Shown here one piece after another: positions 32,365 through 40,210 of a DNA stretch of 64,000 bases; position 1 is the first letter of the stretch; each line of letters opens with the position of its first letter. Both the position numbers and the translations under genes were made by a program. The DNA is from Oscillospiraceae bacterium (lineage in GTDB: Bacteria; Bacillota; Clostridia; Oscillospirales; Ruminococcaceae). The stretch lies in the NCBI GenBank assembly GCA_009781425.1, contig WQYC01000002.1:1-64000 (forward strand), read 5' to 3'. The notes beneath the pieces are model-generated. The model was not told where the DNA came from. It made no database searches and worked only from the letters and a program-made list of their open reading frames with translations.

Positions 32365-32589
32365 ATGCAGGGAATAACATTAGATATAGCAATTGAAAAT
32401 TTAAACATTTGGCTTGAAGCCTCACGAGAGGTAGCTATAAGCCAAAGCTACCGAATAGGCAGCCGCTCGTTAACCCGCGCTGACCTCGGAGAAATCAGAA
32501 AGCAGATTCAATATTGGAACGCGCAGATAAGTCAGCTTAGCCGCAGGGGTCGGAATCGGGTTTATAGAGTTGTGGTTAAGGACGGATAA
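32365..32589 (+). CDS. DUF6148 family head-tail joining-like protein
   Basis: The ATG at 32365 follows AAAGGAG. The 74-residue protein has a helical N-terminal half (LDIAIENLNIWLEASREVA) and the family signature SYRIGSRSLTRADLGEIRKQIQYW. DUF6148 / gpW-like proteins sit between terminase and portal in lambda-like head clusters, where gpW completes the head. It is separated from the portal by the third inserted cassette. Confidence 0.75.
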   Translation: MQGITLDIAIENLNIWLEASREVAISQSYRIGSRSLTRADLGEIRKQIQYWNAQISQLSRRGRNRVYRVVVKDG

Positions 32590-32747
32590 ATATGACACCA
32601 AATGTCAACGTCCAAATATATATGTCATTTTGATATAAACGACAAATATTAGTAGTTGTTGTTTGTAAAAAATCGTCAATATTACCAAACAGAAAGTCTT
32701 TCAACTATGCAAAAAAGAGAAAACTTTAGAATGTCTACCATTAATGA
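32590..32747. other. AT-rich spacer before cassette 3
   Basis: No ORF with a ribosome binding site and no hairpin with a T tract is seen. Base composition shifts to strongly AT-rich from here to about 33.9 kb, unlike the flanking structural genes, marking the left edge of an inserted unit. Confidence 0.5.
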
Positions 32748-32776
32748 TTGACAGTATTTTAAATTTGTGTTATTAT
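32748..32776 (+). promoter_or_regulatory. Promoter of cassette 3
   Basis: TTGACA (32748-32753), 17-base spacer, TATTAT (32771-32776). The leader to 32907 is AT-rich without further recognised signals. Confidence 0.7.
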
Positions 32777-32907
32777 TATACACAAGTTTTAATACTCATT
32801 TTTATTTATTATTCGACAACATACAACATACAGCATAATAACTTATTTAATAGCATTTAATATATAATATAAGCGTTACACAGACAGAAAGAGAGTTAAG
32901 TTTTTTA

Positions 32908-33333
32908 ATGGGTAACACAAATCAACCAAAAAAAATGATAGCTTTAACACAGACAGACAATCTTTTCCTTACAATTACCGGTGCTTGGCTTAGTGTATTT
33001 GCCAGCACTGTTATTAGAGAAGAAGGCATATTTACAATATTTATAAATGTATTTATACCTGCTTTAAGTGCTCTTTTTTACTGTGTTGCACGCACAAAGG
33101 GGAGAACAAACTTTAATTCACAAGTATTTGGTTCTCTTTTGGGAACTAATAGAATAATTAAAAAAATACGTTCTATCATATTCGATTATTCAAGAAGCAT
33201 ATTTATATTCTCTGCAATCTTCTCATGTATTATTTTTATACGGATAGAAATAACATACTCTTTAGTGTGGTTATTTATTCTGGTTATATGGTTAATATCT
33301 GATTTTGTATTTATTGAAGAGACAAATTTATAA
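32908..33333 (+). CDS. Four-helix membrane protein, cassette 3
   Basis: The 141-residue protein has about four membrane segments (around residues 20-37, 42-60, 92-110 and 117-135) with short loops and a polar N-terminus. No family recognised. It is AT-rich and has its own promoter and, after the next gene, its own terminator, so it belongs to a moron unit that can be expressed in the lysogen. A membrane-located exclusion function is plausible but unproven. Confidence 0.65.
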   Translation: MGNTNQPKKMIALTQTDNLFLTITGAWLSVFASTVIREEGIFTIFINVFIPALSALFYCVARTKGRTNFNSQVFGSLLGTNRIIKKIRSIIFDYSRSIFIFSAIFSCIIFIRIEITYSLVWLFILVIWLISDFVFIEETNL

Positions 33334-33348
33334 TAAGAGGTGAGCACA

Positions 33349-33873
33349 TTGCCTATATGGCTTGAACAAATATTTGAGCTATCTAAAACAAATATAGGAA
33401 ACGCTATAATTTTAGCAGTGTTTCTTACGCCGATTATTATTTTAACTATAAAGAAATGCCGTGAAGATAAACCTGTATGTGTAGAAAAAAATATAAAAGA
33501 AATAGGTAAAGCGGCAACAAAAAAAAGCAATCAAAATGTCGTATTAAGTAGTTTACACTCACATCCTTGTGGCTCTTATTTTAACGAACATTGTATACGT
33601 ATGTTAATGAATCGTAGCGATATTTATCCAGTCATTGCTACTTTTAATGAATCTGCAAGTGACTATTATAATCAAGACTTAAATGAAGCATTAATGCGAT
33701 GTATAAAAATTTGTGGTAATAGCTATGAAACAGAATTTGCTCGCGCGTTATTAGTAAAGGAAATTTGTGATGTAAATAGAAAACGTATAAGTAAATTTAA
33801 AGAAATTAAAAGCAGTAGAATTATTACAAATTGTCTTATTCAATTATTGATTGATTTAAACAAATCAAAATAA
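33349..33873 (+). CDS. Membrane-anchored hypothetical protein, cassette 3
   Basis: The TTG at 33349 follows AAGAGG at 8 bases; the GTG at 33340 is too close to it. The about 174-residue protein has one N-terminal membrane helix (AIILAVFLTPIIILTI) and a cytoplasmic domain with several Cys/His (SLHSHPCGSYFNEHC) and a helical C-terminus. It follows the membrane protein by 15 bases, so the two are probably a pair. No family recognised. Confidence 0.6.
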   Translation: MPIWLEQIFELSKTNIGNAIILAVFLTPIIILTIKKCREDKPVCVEKNIKEIGKAATKKSNQNVVLSSLHSHPCGSYFNEHCIRMLMNRSDIYPVIATFNESASDYYNQDLNEALMRCIKICGNSYETEFARALLVKEICDVNRKRISKFKEIKSSRIITNCLIQLLIDLNKSK

Positions 33874-33905
33874 AAGCACATTGCCAAGCGGCAAGGTGCT
33901 TTTTT
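33872..33905 (+). terminator. Terminator of cassette 3
   Basis: AAAAGCAC-TTGCC stem with GGCAA-GTGCTTTT (one mismatch), then further T residues. It sits just before the portal gene ribosome binding site. Confidence 0.85.
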
Positions 33906-33925
33906 GATACAAAGAGGTGAAAAAC

Positions 33926-35500
33926 TTGAATTTATTAGAAAAAGCTATCGCCGCCGTTTCCCCCATCACAGGCATGAAACGCGCCGCCGCCCGCCGTTCA
34001 TTAGAAATTATGAACAGCGGTTACGGAAACTACGGAGCTTCACGCTCAAAAAACTCAATGCAGGGTTGGAACTACAGCGGTGGAAACTCAAAACGCGACA
34101 TAGAAGACCACCTGCCGACGCTTCGTATGCGTTCGCGCGATATTTATTACGGTGTGCCGATTGCTACAGGCGCAGTCAAAACAATGCGTACTAATGTTGT
34201 AGGCGCAGGGCTTTTCCTCAAAAGTCAGATTGACAGCGAGTTTTTAGGGCTTTCGGAAGAAAACGCGCAGAAAATACAAAACGACATTGAACGCGAATTT
34301 GCGCTGTGGGCGGAATCAGAAATGTGCGACGCTGAGCGGCAAGATAACTTCTACGAGTTGCAACAGCTCGCATTTTTAAACTGGCTCTTGTCGGGTGACG
34401 TGATTGTGCTTCTGCCGTCAAATAAACGCGTAAACGCGCCGTATAACTTGCGGATTCGTCTTGTTGAAGCCGACAGAGTCTGCACACCGCCGGATAAGCT
34501 TTTCGACTTTTCAGAAGAGTCGAAAATTATTGACGGCGTCGAAATAAACAAGGACGGCGAGGTCACGGCTTATCACATAAAAAATACACACCCGCTGTCT
34601 AACAGCGGGTTACTTAGTGGTAAATGGGCAAAAGTTGAAGCGTTTGGGAAAACAACAGGACGGAAGAACATAATTCATCTAATGAACCGTGAGCGAATCG
34701 GACAGCGGCGCGGGGTTCCGTACCTTGCGCCGATTATTGAATCATTAAAACAACTTGGACGTTATCAGCAAGCCGAGATTGACGCAGCGGTTATAAATGC
34801 TCTTTGGGCGGTTATAATCGAAAAAGGAGCAGATAACAATGACGATGAGCCTTTCGGTTCGGTTGTTAATGAAATCAGTTCGGTTGTTGACAAAAACAAT
34901 CAGACAAATACCACTGCCTCCGAGCCGCAAGCATTAGAATTCAGCAGCGGTTCTTTTATTGATTTGGCGCATGGCGAGAAGCCGCACATGATAACGCCTG
35001 GCAGACCAAATCCGAACTTTGACAGTTTTGTTACTGCATATACACGGCATATAGGCACATCGCTTGAAATGCCTTATGAAGTGCTGATTAAGCATTTTGC
35101 CAGCTCGTACAGCGCGTCACGTGCCGCGCTGCTTGAACTATGGAAATCCGTGCGAATGTACCGTAGTTGGTTCGCCTCTGACTTTTGCCAGTCGATTTAT
35201 GAAGAATGGCTCGCCGAGGCTGTGGCAATCGGAAGAATCAGCGCGCAGGGATTCTTCTCTGACCCTGCAATCCGTAAAGCGTACAGCGGTTCGGAGTGGA
35301 ACGGGCCCGCGCAGGGGCTTTTAAATCCTGTGCATGAAGTCAAGGCGGCGATTTTAAGAATCGAAAACGGATTATCTACCCGAGACCGTGAGGCGCAAGA
35401 GATGAACGGAAGCGATTTCTACAAGAACGTACAGTCGCGCAGGCGTGAGGAAGAGCTTATGCGGGAGGTTGACGAGATTAAAAATCCAGTTGAACCATGA
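33926..35500 (+). CDS. Phage portal protein, lambda GpB family
   Basis: The TTG at 33926 (MNLLEKAIAAVSPITG) with AAAGAGG upstream matches the family start better than the GTG at 33917. The 524-residue protein shows lambda-portal features: RDIYYGVPIATGAVKTMRTNVVGAGL, LLSGDVIVLLP, RRGVPYLAPIIESLKQLGRY and SYSASRAALLELWKSVRMYR. Twelve copies form the DNA entry vertex. It overlaps nothing upstream because of the cassette insertion; the protease follows 25 bases downstream. Confidence 0.95.
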   Translation: MNLLEKAIAAVSPITGMKRAAARRSLEIMNSGYGNYGASRSKNSMQGWNYSGGNSKRDIEDHLPTLRMRSRDIYYGVPIATGAVKTMRTNVVGAGLFLKSQIDSEFLGLSEENAQKIQNDIEREFALWAESEMCDAERQDNFYELQQLAFLNWLLSGDVIVLLPSNKRVNAPYNLRIRLVEADRVCTPPDKLFDFSEESKIIDGVEINKDGEVTAYHIKNTHPLSNSGLLSGKWAKVEAFGKTTGRKNIIHLMNRERIGQRRGVPYLAPIIESLKQLGRYQQAEIDAAVINALWAVIIEKGADNNDDEPFGSVVNEISSVVDKNNQTNTTASEPQALEFSSGSFIDLAHGEKPHMITPGRPNPNFDSFVTAYTRHIGTSLEMPYEVLIKHFASSYSASRAALLELWKSVRMYRSWFASDFCQSIYEEWLAEAVAIGRISAQGFFSDPAIRKAYSGSEWNGPAQGLLNPVHEVKAAILRIENGLSTRDREAQEMNGSDFYKNVQSRRREEELMREVDEIKNPVEP

Positions 35501-35525
35501 TAAAATAAAAAAGGAGTTAAAAACT

Positions 35526-36683
35526 ATGCCTAAAGCGATTCACAAGTTTTGGAATTTTATCGCCGCCGCGGGGGAAAAGCCTGCGGAGTTAATTCTTTAC
35601 GGTGATATTTCAAACTATTCATGGTGGGGTGATGAGGTCACGCCTGCCGAGTTTAACAAGGAGCTCGCCGCGCTGGGAGATGTTTCGGAAATCATTGTGC
35701 GGATTAATTCGGGAGGCGGTGACGTTTTCGCCGCAAATGCGATTTACACACGCCTAAAAGACCACAAGGCGAAAATTACCGTTAAGATTGACGGCTGGGC
35801 GGCATCAGCGGCGACGATTATCGCTATGGCAGGCGATACTATTATGATTCCTGCAAACGGAGTGTTCATGATTCATAATCCTGCTTTTGTCATGTATGAT
35901 TATCTTGACGAGGAGCGGTTAACAAAATTATCGGAAATAATCGCAGTCATAAAAAACAGCATGATTAACGCTTACGCACTCAAAACAGAAAAAGACAAGG
36001 ACGAAATTTCTACGCTTTTAAGTGCAGAAACTTGGTTTACAGGCGAAGAGGCTGTAGCCGCAGGATTCTGCGACGAGGTTATGTTCGGTGAAGCGCAGGC
36101 ATTAGCAAATGTTGCGGCATTTTCTACATACAAAAACGTACCGAAAGCGTTGTTAAATCTGCCTGCGGGCGGAGTTGCAAATAAACAAACAACCGCACCG
36201 CAGAGCGGAAACCACCCCGCCCCTGCGGGGCACCCCTCCACGGAGGGGAATTTAAAAAATTCAAAAGGAGAAGAAAGCATGGAATTAAAAACATTAGACG
36301 AGTTAAAAGCGGCATATCCTACACTTGTCGCGCAGGCAGAGTCCGCCGCCGCGGAAGCGGCAACCAAAGCAGAGCGGGAACGCATAAAGACAATTGAGAG
36401 CGTCGCGCTCGGAGGGTTCGATGAGCTTATTACAAAGGCGAAGTTCGACGCGCCTGTTTCTGCCGAAGCCGTAGCAATGCAGATGATTGCGGCGCAGAAA
36501 GCACAGGGCGGGCAGTATCTGAAAGACCGTGAGGCTGATATAGCGGCAAGCGGTATGGAGGGTGTAGAGACCGAAAGCGGAAGTATTTCCGCAGGGAAAG
36601 CAGATACACCAAAAGAAAAACAAGTGCAGGCTAAAACAGAAGTAGCGGCTTTACTCGGAAAAACCGGAAAGGAGAAAAAGTAA
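35526..36683 (+). CDS. ClpP-like prohead protease with C-terminal scaffold region
   Basis: The ATG at 35526 follows AAAAAGGAG. The 385-residue protein has an N-terminal ClpP/S49-like domain (LILYGDISNYSWWGDEVTP; NSGGGDVFAANAIY), Ser in DGWAASAATIIAMAG and His in FMIHNPA as the catalytic pair. Residues about 230-250 are a linker encoded by an inserted palindromic repeat (NHPAPAGHPSTEGN). The helical, Glu/Ala-rich C-terminal 134 residues are scaffold-like and can be made separately from an internal start. The arrangement mirrors lambda C/Nu3. Confidence 0.92.
   Translation: MPKAIHKFWNFIAAAGEKPAELILYGDISNYSWWGDEVTPAEFNKELAALGDVSEIIVRINSGGGDVFAANAIYTRLKDHKAKITVKIDGWAASAATIIAMAGDTIMIPANGVFMIHNPAFVMYDYLDEERLTKLSEIIAVIKNSMINAYALKTEKDKDEISTLLSAETWFTGEEAVAAGFCDEVMFGEAQALANVAAFSTYKNVPKALLNLPAGGVANKQTTAPQSGNHPAPAGHPSTEGNLKNSKGEESMELKTLDELKAAYPTLVAQAESAAAEAATKAERERIKTIESVALGGFDELITKAKFDAPVSAEAVAMQMIAAQKAQGGQYLKDREADIAASGMEGVETESGSISAGKADTPKEKQVQAKTEVAALLGKTGKEKK
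36211..36252 (+). repeat. REP-like palindromic repeat, copy A (inside the protease gene)
   Basis: The 42-base element has two hairpins: CCCCG-CCCCTG-CGGGG and CCCCTCC-AC-GGAGGGG, ending AATT. Related copies lie at 41660 and 42781. This copy is in frame inside the protease/scaffold gene. Confidence 0.85.
36279..36683 (+). CDS. Nested capsid scaffold protein (internal in-frame start)
   Basis: An internal ATG at 36279 in the protease frame is preceded by AAAAGGAG at 8 bases, a strong ribosome binding site. The 134-residue product (MELKTLDELKAAYPTLV...) is helical and charged, like phage scaffolds. In lambda, Nu3 is made from an internal start in gene C in the same way. The separate product is inferred from the ribosome binding site and the lambda precedent. 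Confidence 0.72.
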   Translation: MELKTLDELKAAYPTLVAQAESAAAEAATKAERERIKTIESVALGGFDELITKAKFDAPVSAEAVAMQMIAAQKAQGGQYLKDREADIAASGMEGVETESGSISAGKADTPKEKQVQAKTEVAALLGKTGKEKK

Positions 36684-37060
36684 TGACTATAGGAAAAATG
36701 GAATATGACGGTTTAATTACTGATTTGGCCCCTGCGGTTGAAGTACGCGGGCGGGTGATTGCGCATTTTTCGTCTTCGATAAATTATCCGCGCGGGACAA
36801 TTTTCGCACGTTCTGCTTTGAATAATAAGCTTTACCCGCTCGGAAGTGTAGCAGGTACAGATGATACTCTTACACCTGATTGCGTGCTATGCGACGATAC
36901 CTTCGTTGATACTGTCAATGATGTTACCGTTGCGGTATATACTGCGGGTTGCTTCAACCCCGATAAATGCACCACTAAAGACAGCTATCAAATGACAGAA
37001 GCGGACAAGGACGCATTACGCACGCGTAATATAGTCTTTAAAGCCGCACAACAAAACTAA
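36683..37060 (+). CDS. Head decoration protein, lambda gpD-like
   Basis: The 125-residue protein matches the HDPD family: VRGRVIAHFSSSINYPRGTIFA, then beta-rich and ending ALRTRNIVFKAA. gpD trimers stabilise the expanded capsid. It starts on the last base of the protease stop (TAATG), and the major capsid gene follows 15 bases downstream, the canonical lambda order C-D-E. Confidence 0.85.
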   Translation: MTIGKMEYDGLITDLAPAVEVRGRVIAHFSSSINYPRGTIFARSALNNKLYPLGSVAGTDDTLTPDCVLCDDTFVDTVNDVTVAVYTAGCFNPDKCTTKDSYQMTEADKDALRTRNIVFKAAQQN

Positions 37061-37075
37061 GGAGGAAAAAAATTC

Positions 37076-38137
37076 ATGGATTTATTCACAATTTTTTATT
37101 TAATTGCACTCGCGGAAGAAATCGTTCCTAATCCCTCGTTTTTTAAGGACAGATACTTCCCGACAACTGATGAGGATATTTTCGCAGCTGATGAAGTACT
37201 AACAGAATACCGAAAAGGCGACAGGAAAATGGCGGCGTTTGTTGCTGAGCGTGCGGGAGATATTCCCGTTGACCGCAGAGGCTACGAAATCCGAAAATAT
37301 CAGCCCGCATACATTGCGCCGTCACGTATGCTCACGCTTGACGACTTGAAAAAGCGCGGGTTTGGTGAAGCCCTGCACGCAAACAACTCTGCGGCTGAAA
37401 GAGCGGCAAGGATTTTATTGCAAGACATGACTGACCTTGACAATCGCATTTTACGCCGGGAGGAGTGGATGTGTGCGCAAACAATGCTTAACAACGCCTG
37501 CGAAATTCAAGAATACATCGACGCTGAAACTGTAGGAAACAGCAGAAACATTCTATTCTACGACGGCACAAGCGAACACGTTTACACAGTCGGCGCGACT
37601 TGGAACGCTAACAACGGCGATTTCTTCGGTGATGTTACAGCGATGTGCAGAATGTTATCGAAGCGCGGACTTATGGCTGCTGACTTGATTCTTGGCAGTC
37701 AGGCGGCAGACGCAGTTCTGAACATCGACAAAGTTCAAAAGCTTCTCGACAATAACCGTATTCATATCGGTAATATCGCACCCGAGCTGACTGCTTATCC
37801 CGGTGTTGCGTTTATGGGAACGCTCAACTTCGGAGGATTCAACTTGAATCTGTTTAACGTCAATCACAGCTACGTTAACGACAGCGGAGTAGATACGCCT
37901 TACTTCCCGACTGACGGCGCAATGGTAACTGCACCGGATTGCGGTCGCTTGATGTACGGACAGATTTCTCAAATCGACCACGGAAACACAGAATATTCAA
38001 CGCATACAGGCATACGTATTCCAAAACTCGTAATAGACCAAGACAAGGACACACGCAAGCTTCGCCTCGGCACAAGACCGCTCGCCGCACCGAAAAATTA
38101 CTGCCCGTACATTTACGCCGCAAGCGTAGTGACATAG
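37076..38137 (+). CDS. Major capsid protein, lambda gpE family
   Basis: The 353-residue protein matches gpE: FFKDRYFPTTDEDIFAADEVLTEYRKGDRKMAAFV, GYEIRKYQPAYIAPSRMLTLDDL, AERAARILLQDMTDLDNRI, and a C-terminal IPKLVIDQDKDTRKLRLGTRPL. HK97 fold is family knowledge. AGGAGG precedes the ATG. It is probably the most abundant product of the late operon. Confidence 0.95.
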   Translation: MDLFTIFYLIALAEEIVPNPSFFKDRYFPTTDEDIFAADEVLTEYRKGDRKMAAFVAERAGDIPVDRRGYEIRKYQPAYIAPSRMLTLDDLKKRGFGEALHANNSAAERAARILLQDMTDLDNRILRREEWMCAQTMLNNACEIQEYIDAETVGNSRNILFYDGTSEHVYTVGATWNANNGDFFGDVTAMCRMLSKRGLMAADLILGSQAADAVLNIDKVQKLLDNNRIHIGNIAPELTAYPGVAFMGTLNFGGFNLNLFNVNHSYVNDSGVDTPYFPTDGAMVTAPDCGRLMYGQISQIDHGNTEYSTHTGIRIPKLVIDQDKDTRKLRLGTRPLAAPKNYCPYIYAASVVT

Positions 38138-38150
38138 GAAGGGGTTTATT

Positions 38151-38348
38151 ATGAAGTTTAAACTTATCAAAATAATCAACGGCACTTACGGCTATAAAAA
38201 AGACGGCACAGGCTCGGTATTACCAAAAACACCGAGCGACCCGCCGTTCGAGGTTTCCGAAGCCGAAGCAAAACGCCTTATTGCTCTTAAAGTCGCAGAA
38301 TACGCAGACAAGGAAAAACAAGAAAAAAATCCATCTCCGGAGGACTAA
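38151..38348 (+). CDS. Small phage protein after capsid
   Basis: A 65-residue protein: an N-terminal beta hairpin (FKLIKIINGTYGY), a Pro-rich link (TPSDPPFEVSEAEAKRLIALKVAEY) and a charged tail. It resembles short head-completion-region proteins found after gpE. GGAAGGGG precedes the ATG. Exact role unknown. Confidence 0.7.
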   Translation: MKFKLIKIINGTYGYKKDGTGSVLPKTPSDPPFEVSEAEAKRLIALKVAEYADKEKQEKNPSPED

Positions 38349-38351
38349 GAC

Positions 38352-38687
38352 GTGGGATTTAAAGTGCAGATTAAACGCGATTTAAAAGAAGTTTTTCACA
38401 ATGCGGACGAACACGCGGACATGGTAGATGTTAAATACAACGGGAAGAAATACAATATTCCCGTTGTAATTGACAGCGAGGGCGCGAAAGACCGTAAGCG
38501 CGGTTCAAAAGACAACGCTGACGGTATTTTCATCGCCGATTTAACCGTGTACATAAATTATGCCGATTTAAAAACCATGCCGCGCAAGGAGCAGAAAATC
38601 AAGATTAGCGGCAAGCAGTACAATATAATTAAATCGGGATTTAACGCGGGAAGCATTACGCTTGACTTGGAGGATTTAGAGGAATGA
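38352..38687 (+). CDS. Putative head-tail joining protein
   Basis: A 111-residue protein starting at GTG 38352 with GGAGG upstream. The order of genes and the beta-rich composition (ADMVDVKYNGKKYNIPVVID; KIKISGKQYNIIKSGFN) suit a small head-tail connector in the gpFII position. It overlaps the next gene by 4 bases. The family assignment is positional. Confidence 0.6.
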   Translation: MGFKVQIKRDLKEVFHNADEHADMVDVKYNGKKYNIPVVIDSEGAKDRKRGSKDNADGIFIADLTVYINYADLKTMPRKEQKIKISGKQYNIIKSGFNAGSITLDLEDLEE

Positions 38688-39313
38688 GTAATTTAAATAA
38701 GAGCTGGTTTAATGTTGATATTGAAAGCAATGTATTCGACAGGCTTCAATTGTTTGCAATGGGCATGAAAGAGGGAGAATCATTTAGACAATGGAATATA
38801 AGCCTCGGCAGTATTATAAAAAGAGCATCTCAAGCAGCACGAACAGAGGCATGGAGAGGCGTAAAAGAAAAATACAACATAAAACAAGAGCATTTTTATA
38901 ATTACACTAAAATTAAAACCTATGAATCAGGCATTATTAACTGTGGAAATAGCGCAAATGCAGACGTTACGTTTATTGGCAAAAAAATCCCTTTATATTA
39001 TTTTGGAACCCACAAAGGAAAAGAAAAATCAAAAAAGCCTATAAAATCTCAAATAATAAAGGGAGGTAATACTTTTACATATAAACGCGCTTTTTATATG
39101 TTTAAAAATTATCGCTATGGAATTTATGAACGCACAACACCTAAAAGATTACCAATTCGCGAAATAACAGCGTTAGCAGGGGCTCAGATGATAGGAGATG
39201 ATGAAATATCAGAAAGAGTCGCAGAAAAAATCATAAAAACCATTGATGAACGTGCGGAGCACGAGATAACACGGCTCTTAAATAAATGGGGTACTAACTG
39301 GAGGGTAAAGTAA
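38684..39313 (+). CDS. Minor tail protein, gpZ-like
   Basis: The 209-residue protein has gpZ features: SLGSIIKRASQAARTEAWRGVKEKYNIKQEHF, KIPLYYFGT and RLPIREITALAGAQMIGDDE. gpZ acts at tail completion in lambda-like phages. It overlaps neighbours by 4 and 1 bases, showing tight coupling. It is more AT-rich than the capsid genes. Confidence 0.8.
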   Translation: MSNLNKSWFNVDIESNVFDRLQLFAMGMKEGESFRQWNISLGSIIKRASQAARTEAWRGVKEKYNIKQEHFYNYTKIKTYESGIINCGNSANADVTFIGKKIPLYYFGTHKGKEKSKKPIKSQIIKGGNTFTYKRAFYMFKNYRYGIYERTTPKRLPIREITALAGAQMIGDDEISERVAEKIIKTIDERAEHEITRLLNKWGTNWRVK

Positions 39314-39852
39314 TGACTGATATAGTTTTGCTCAACGAACTTAAAAAATATATCGAGGCTAAAACACAAAACATTATCCTTGATGTACGACCTTTAGAAA
39401 ATGAACACCCTATAGGGTATGAACCGAGCGAAGAGGAAAAACAACAAAACAATAAAACTATGCTTAGACGTGCATTAGAGGTTCATTTAATGGGATTACC
39501 GAATAAGGAAAAAGAAAAAAATTATGTGCCATATATACTGGCTCAATTTCTTGAAGGTGATGACACGCAAACCGCAGGGGAAGAACCCGACAGCACATCT
39601 AAAATACGACTCATAGTATGTACCTATTCGGATAATGACAGTAAAGGTGCATATGATGTTTTAAATATCTTGTCTACTCTTCGCATTGCACTACTGAAAG
39701 AGCGGTGGGTAGGTGAGCAGTTCGCACTTAAAATGCCGCTTGAGTATATGGTTTACCCGAACGATTGGGTAACGCCTCCATATTTCGCAGGCGAAATGAT
39801 TCTTACGTTTGAAAAACCAATAATAACACAGGAGGTAGATTATGGCTACTAA
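39313..39852 (+). CDS. Putative tail completion protein
   Basis: A 179-residue protein between gpZ and the sheath. It has a KIRLIVCTYSDNDSKGAYDVLNILSTLRIALL stretch and an aromatic C-terminal part (YPNDWVTPPYFAGEMILTFEKP), the pattern seen in tail terminator/completion proteins of Gram-positive contractile phages. Assignment rests on context and this pattern. Confidence 0.6.
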   Translation: MTDIVLLNELKKYIEAKTQNIILDVRPLENEHPIGYEPSEEEKQQNNKTMLRRALEVHLMGLPNKEKEKNYVPYILAQFLEGDDTQTAGEEPDSTSKIRLIVCTYSDNDSKGAYDVLNILSTLRIALLKERWVGEQFALKMPLEYMVYPNDWVTPPYFAGEMILTFEKPIITQEVDYGY

Positions 39853-40210
39853 AGACAATAAAAATCCAAACCCCGCAACACAACCCGCACCGACTGAACC
39901 GACAGCACCGACTGAACCGACAGCACCGGAGGAAAACAAAAAGCCCGCATCGGCAATCGGTCAGTATATGTATATCGGGCCCGCGATTCCAAACAGCGGA
40001 CTGCGGTGCAGCTGCGTACTTTGCGGCGATATTGACGACATCAAGAAAATATTCGCTGACGAAATCGGGAAATATAAAGGGTTATTAACCCTTATAGTTC
40101 CGATTAAAAAGTTAGTTTCTTCACGCAGAGACGTAAAAACAAGCGGTACTCACTTAAATGCTGTTTATAATGAAGTCGCCGCCGAAATCATGAAAGGAGA
40201 GCAAACATAA
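39842..40210 (+). CDS. Small tail-region protein with Pro/Thr-rich N-terminus
   Basis: The 122-residue protein has an unusual N-terminal TEPTAP repeat (three copies) and a compact C-terminal domain (SAIGQYMYIGPAIP; LTLIVPIKKLVSSRRD). Similar small proteins lie directly before the sheath gene in contractile phages of Firmicutes. It overlaps the sheath gene by one base. Function unknown. Confidence 0.65.
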   Translation: MATKDNKNPNPATQPAPTEPTAPTEPTAPEENKKPASAIGQYMYIGPAIPNSGLRCSCVLCGDIDDIKKIFADEIGKYKGLLTLIVPIKKLVSSRRDVKTSGTHLNAVYNEVAAEIMKGEQT

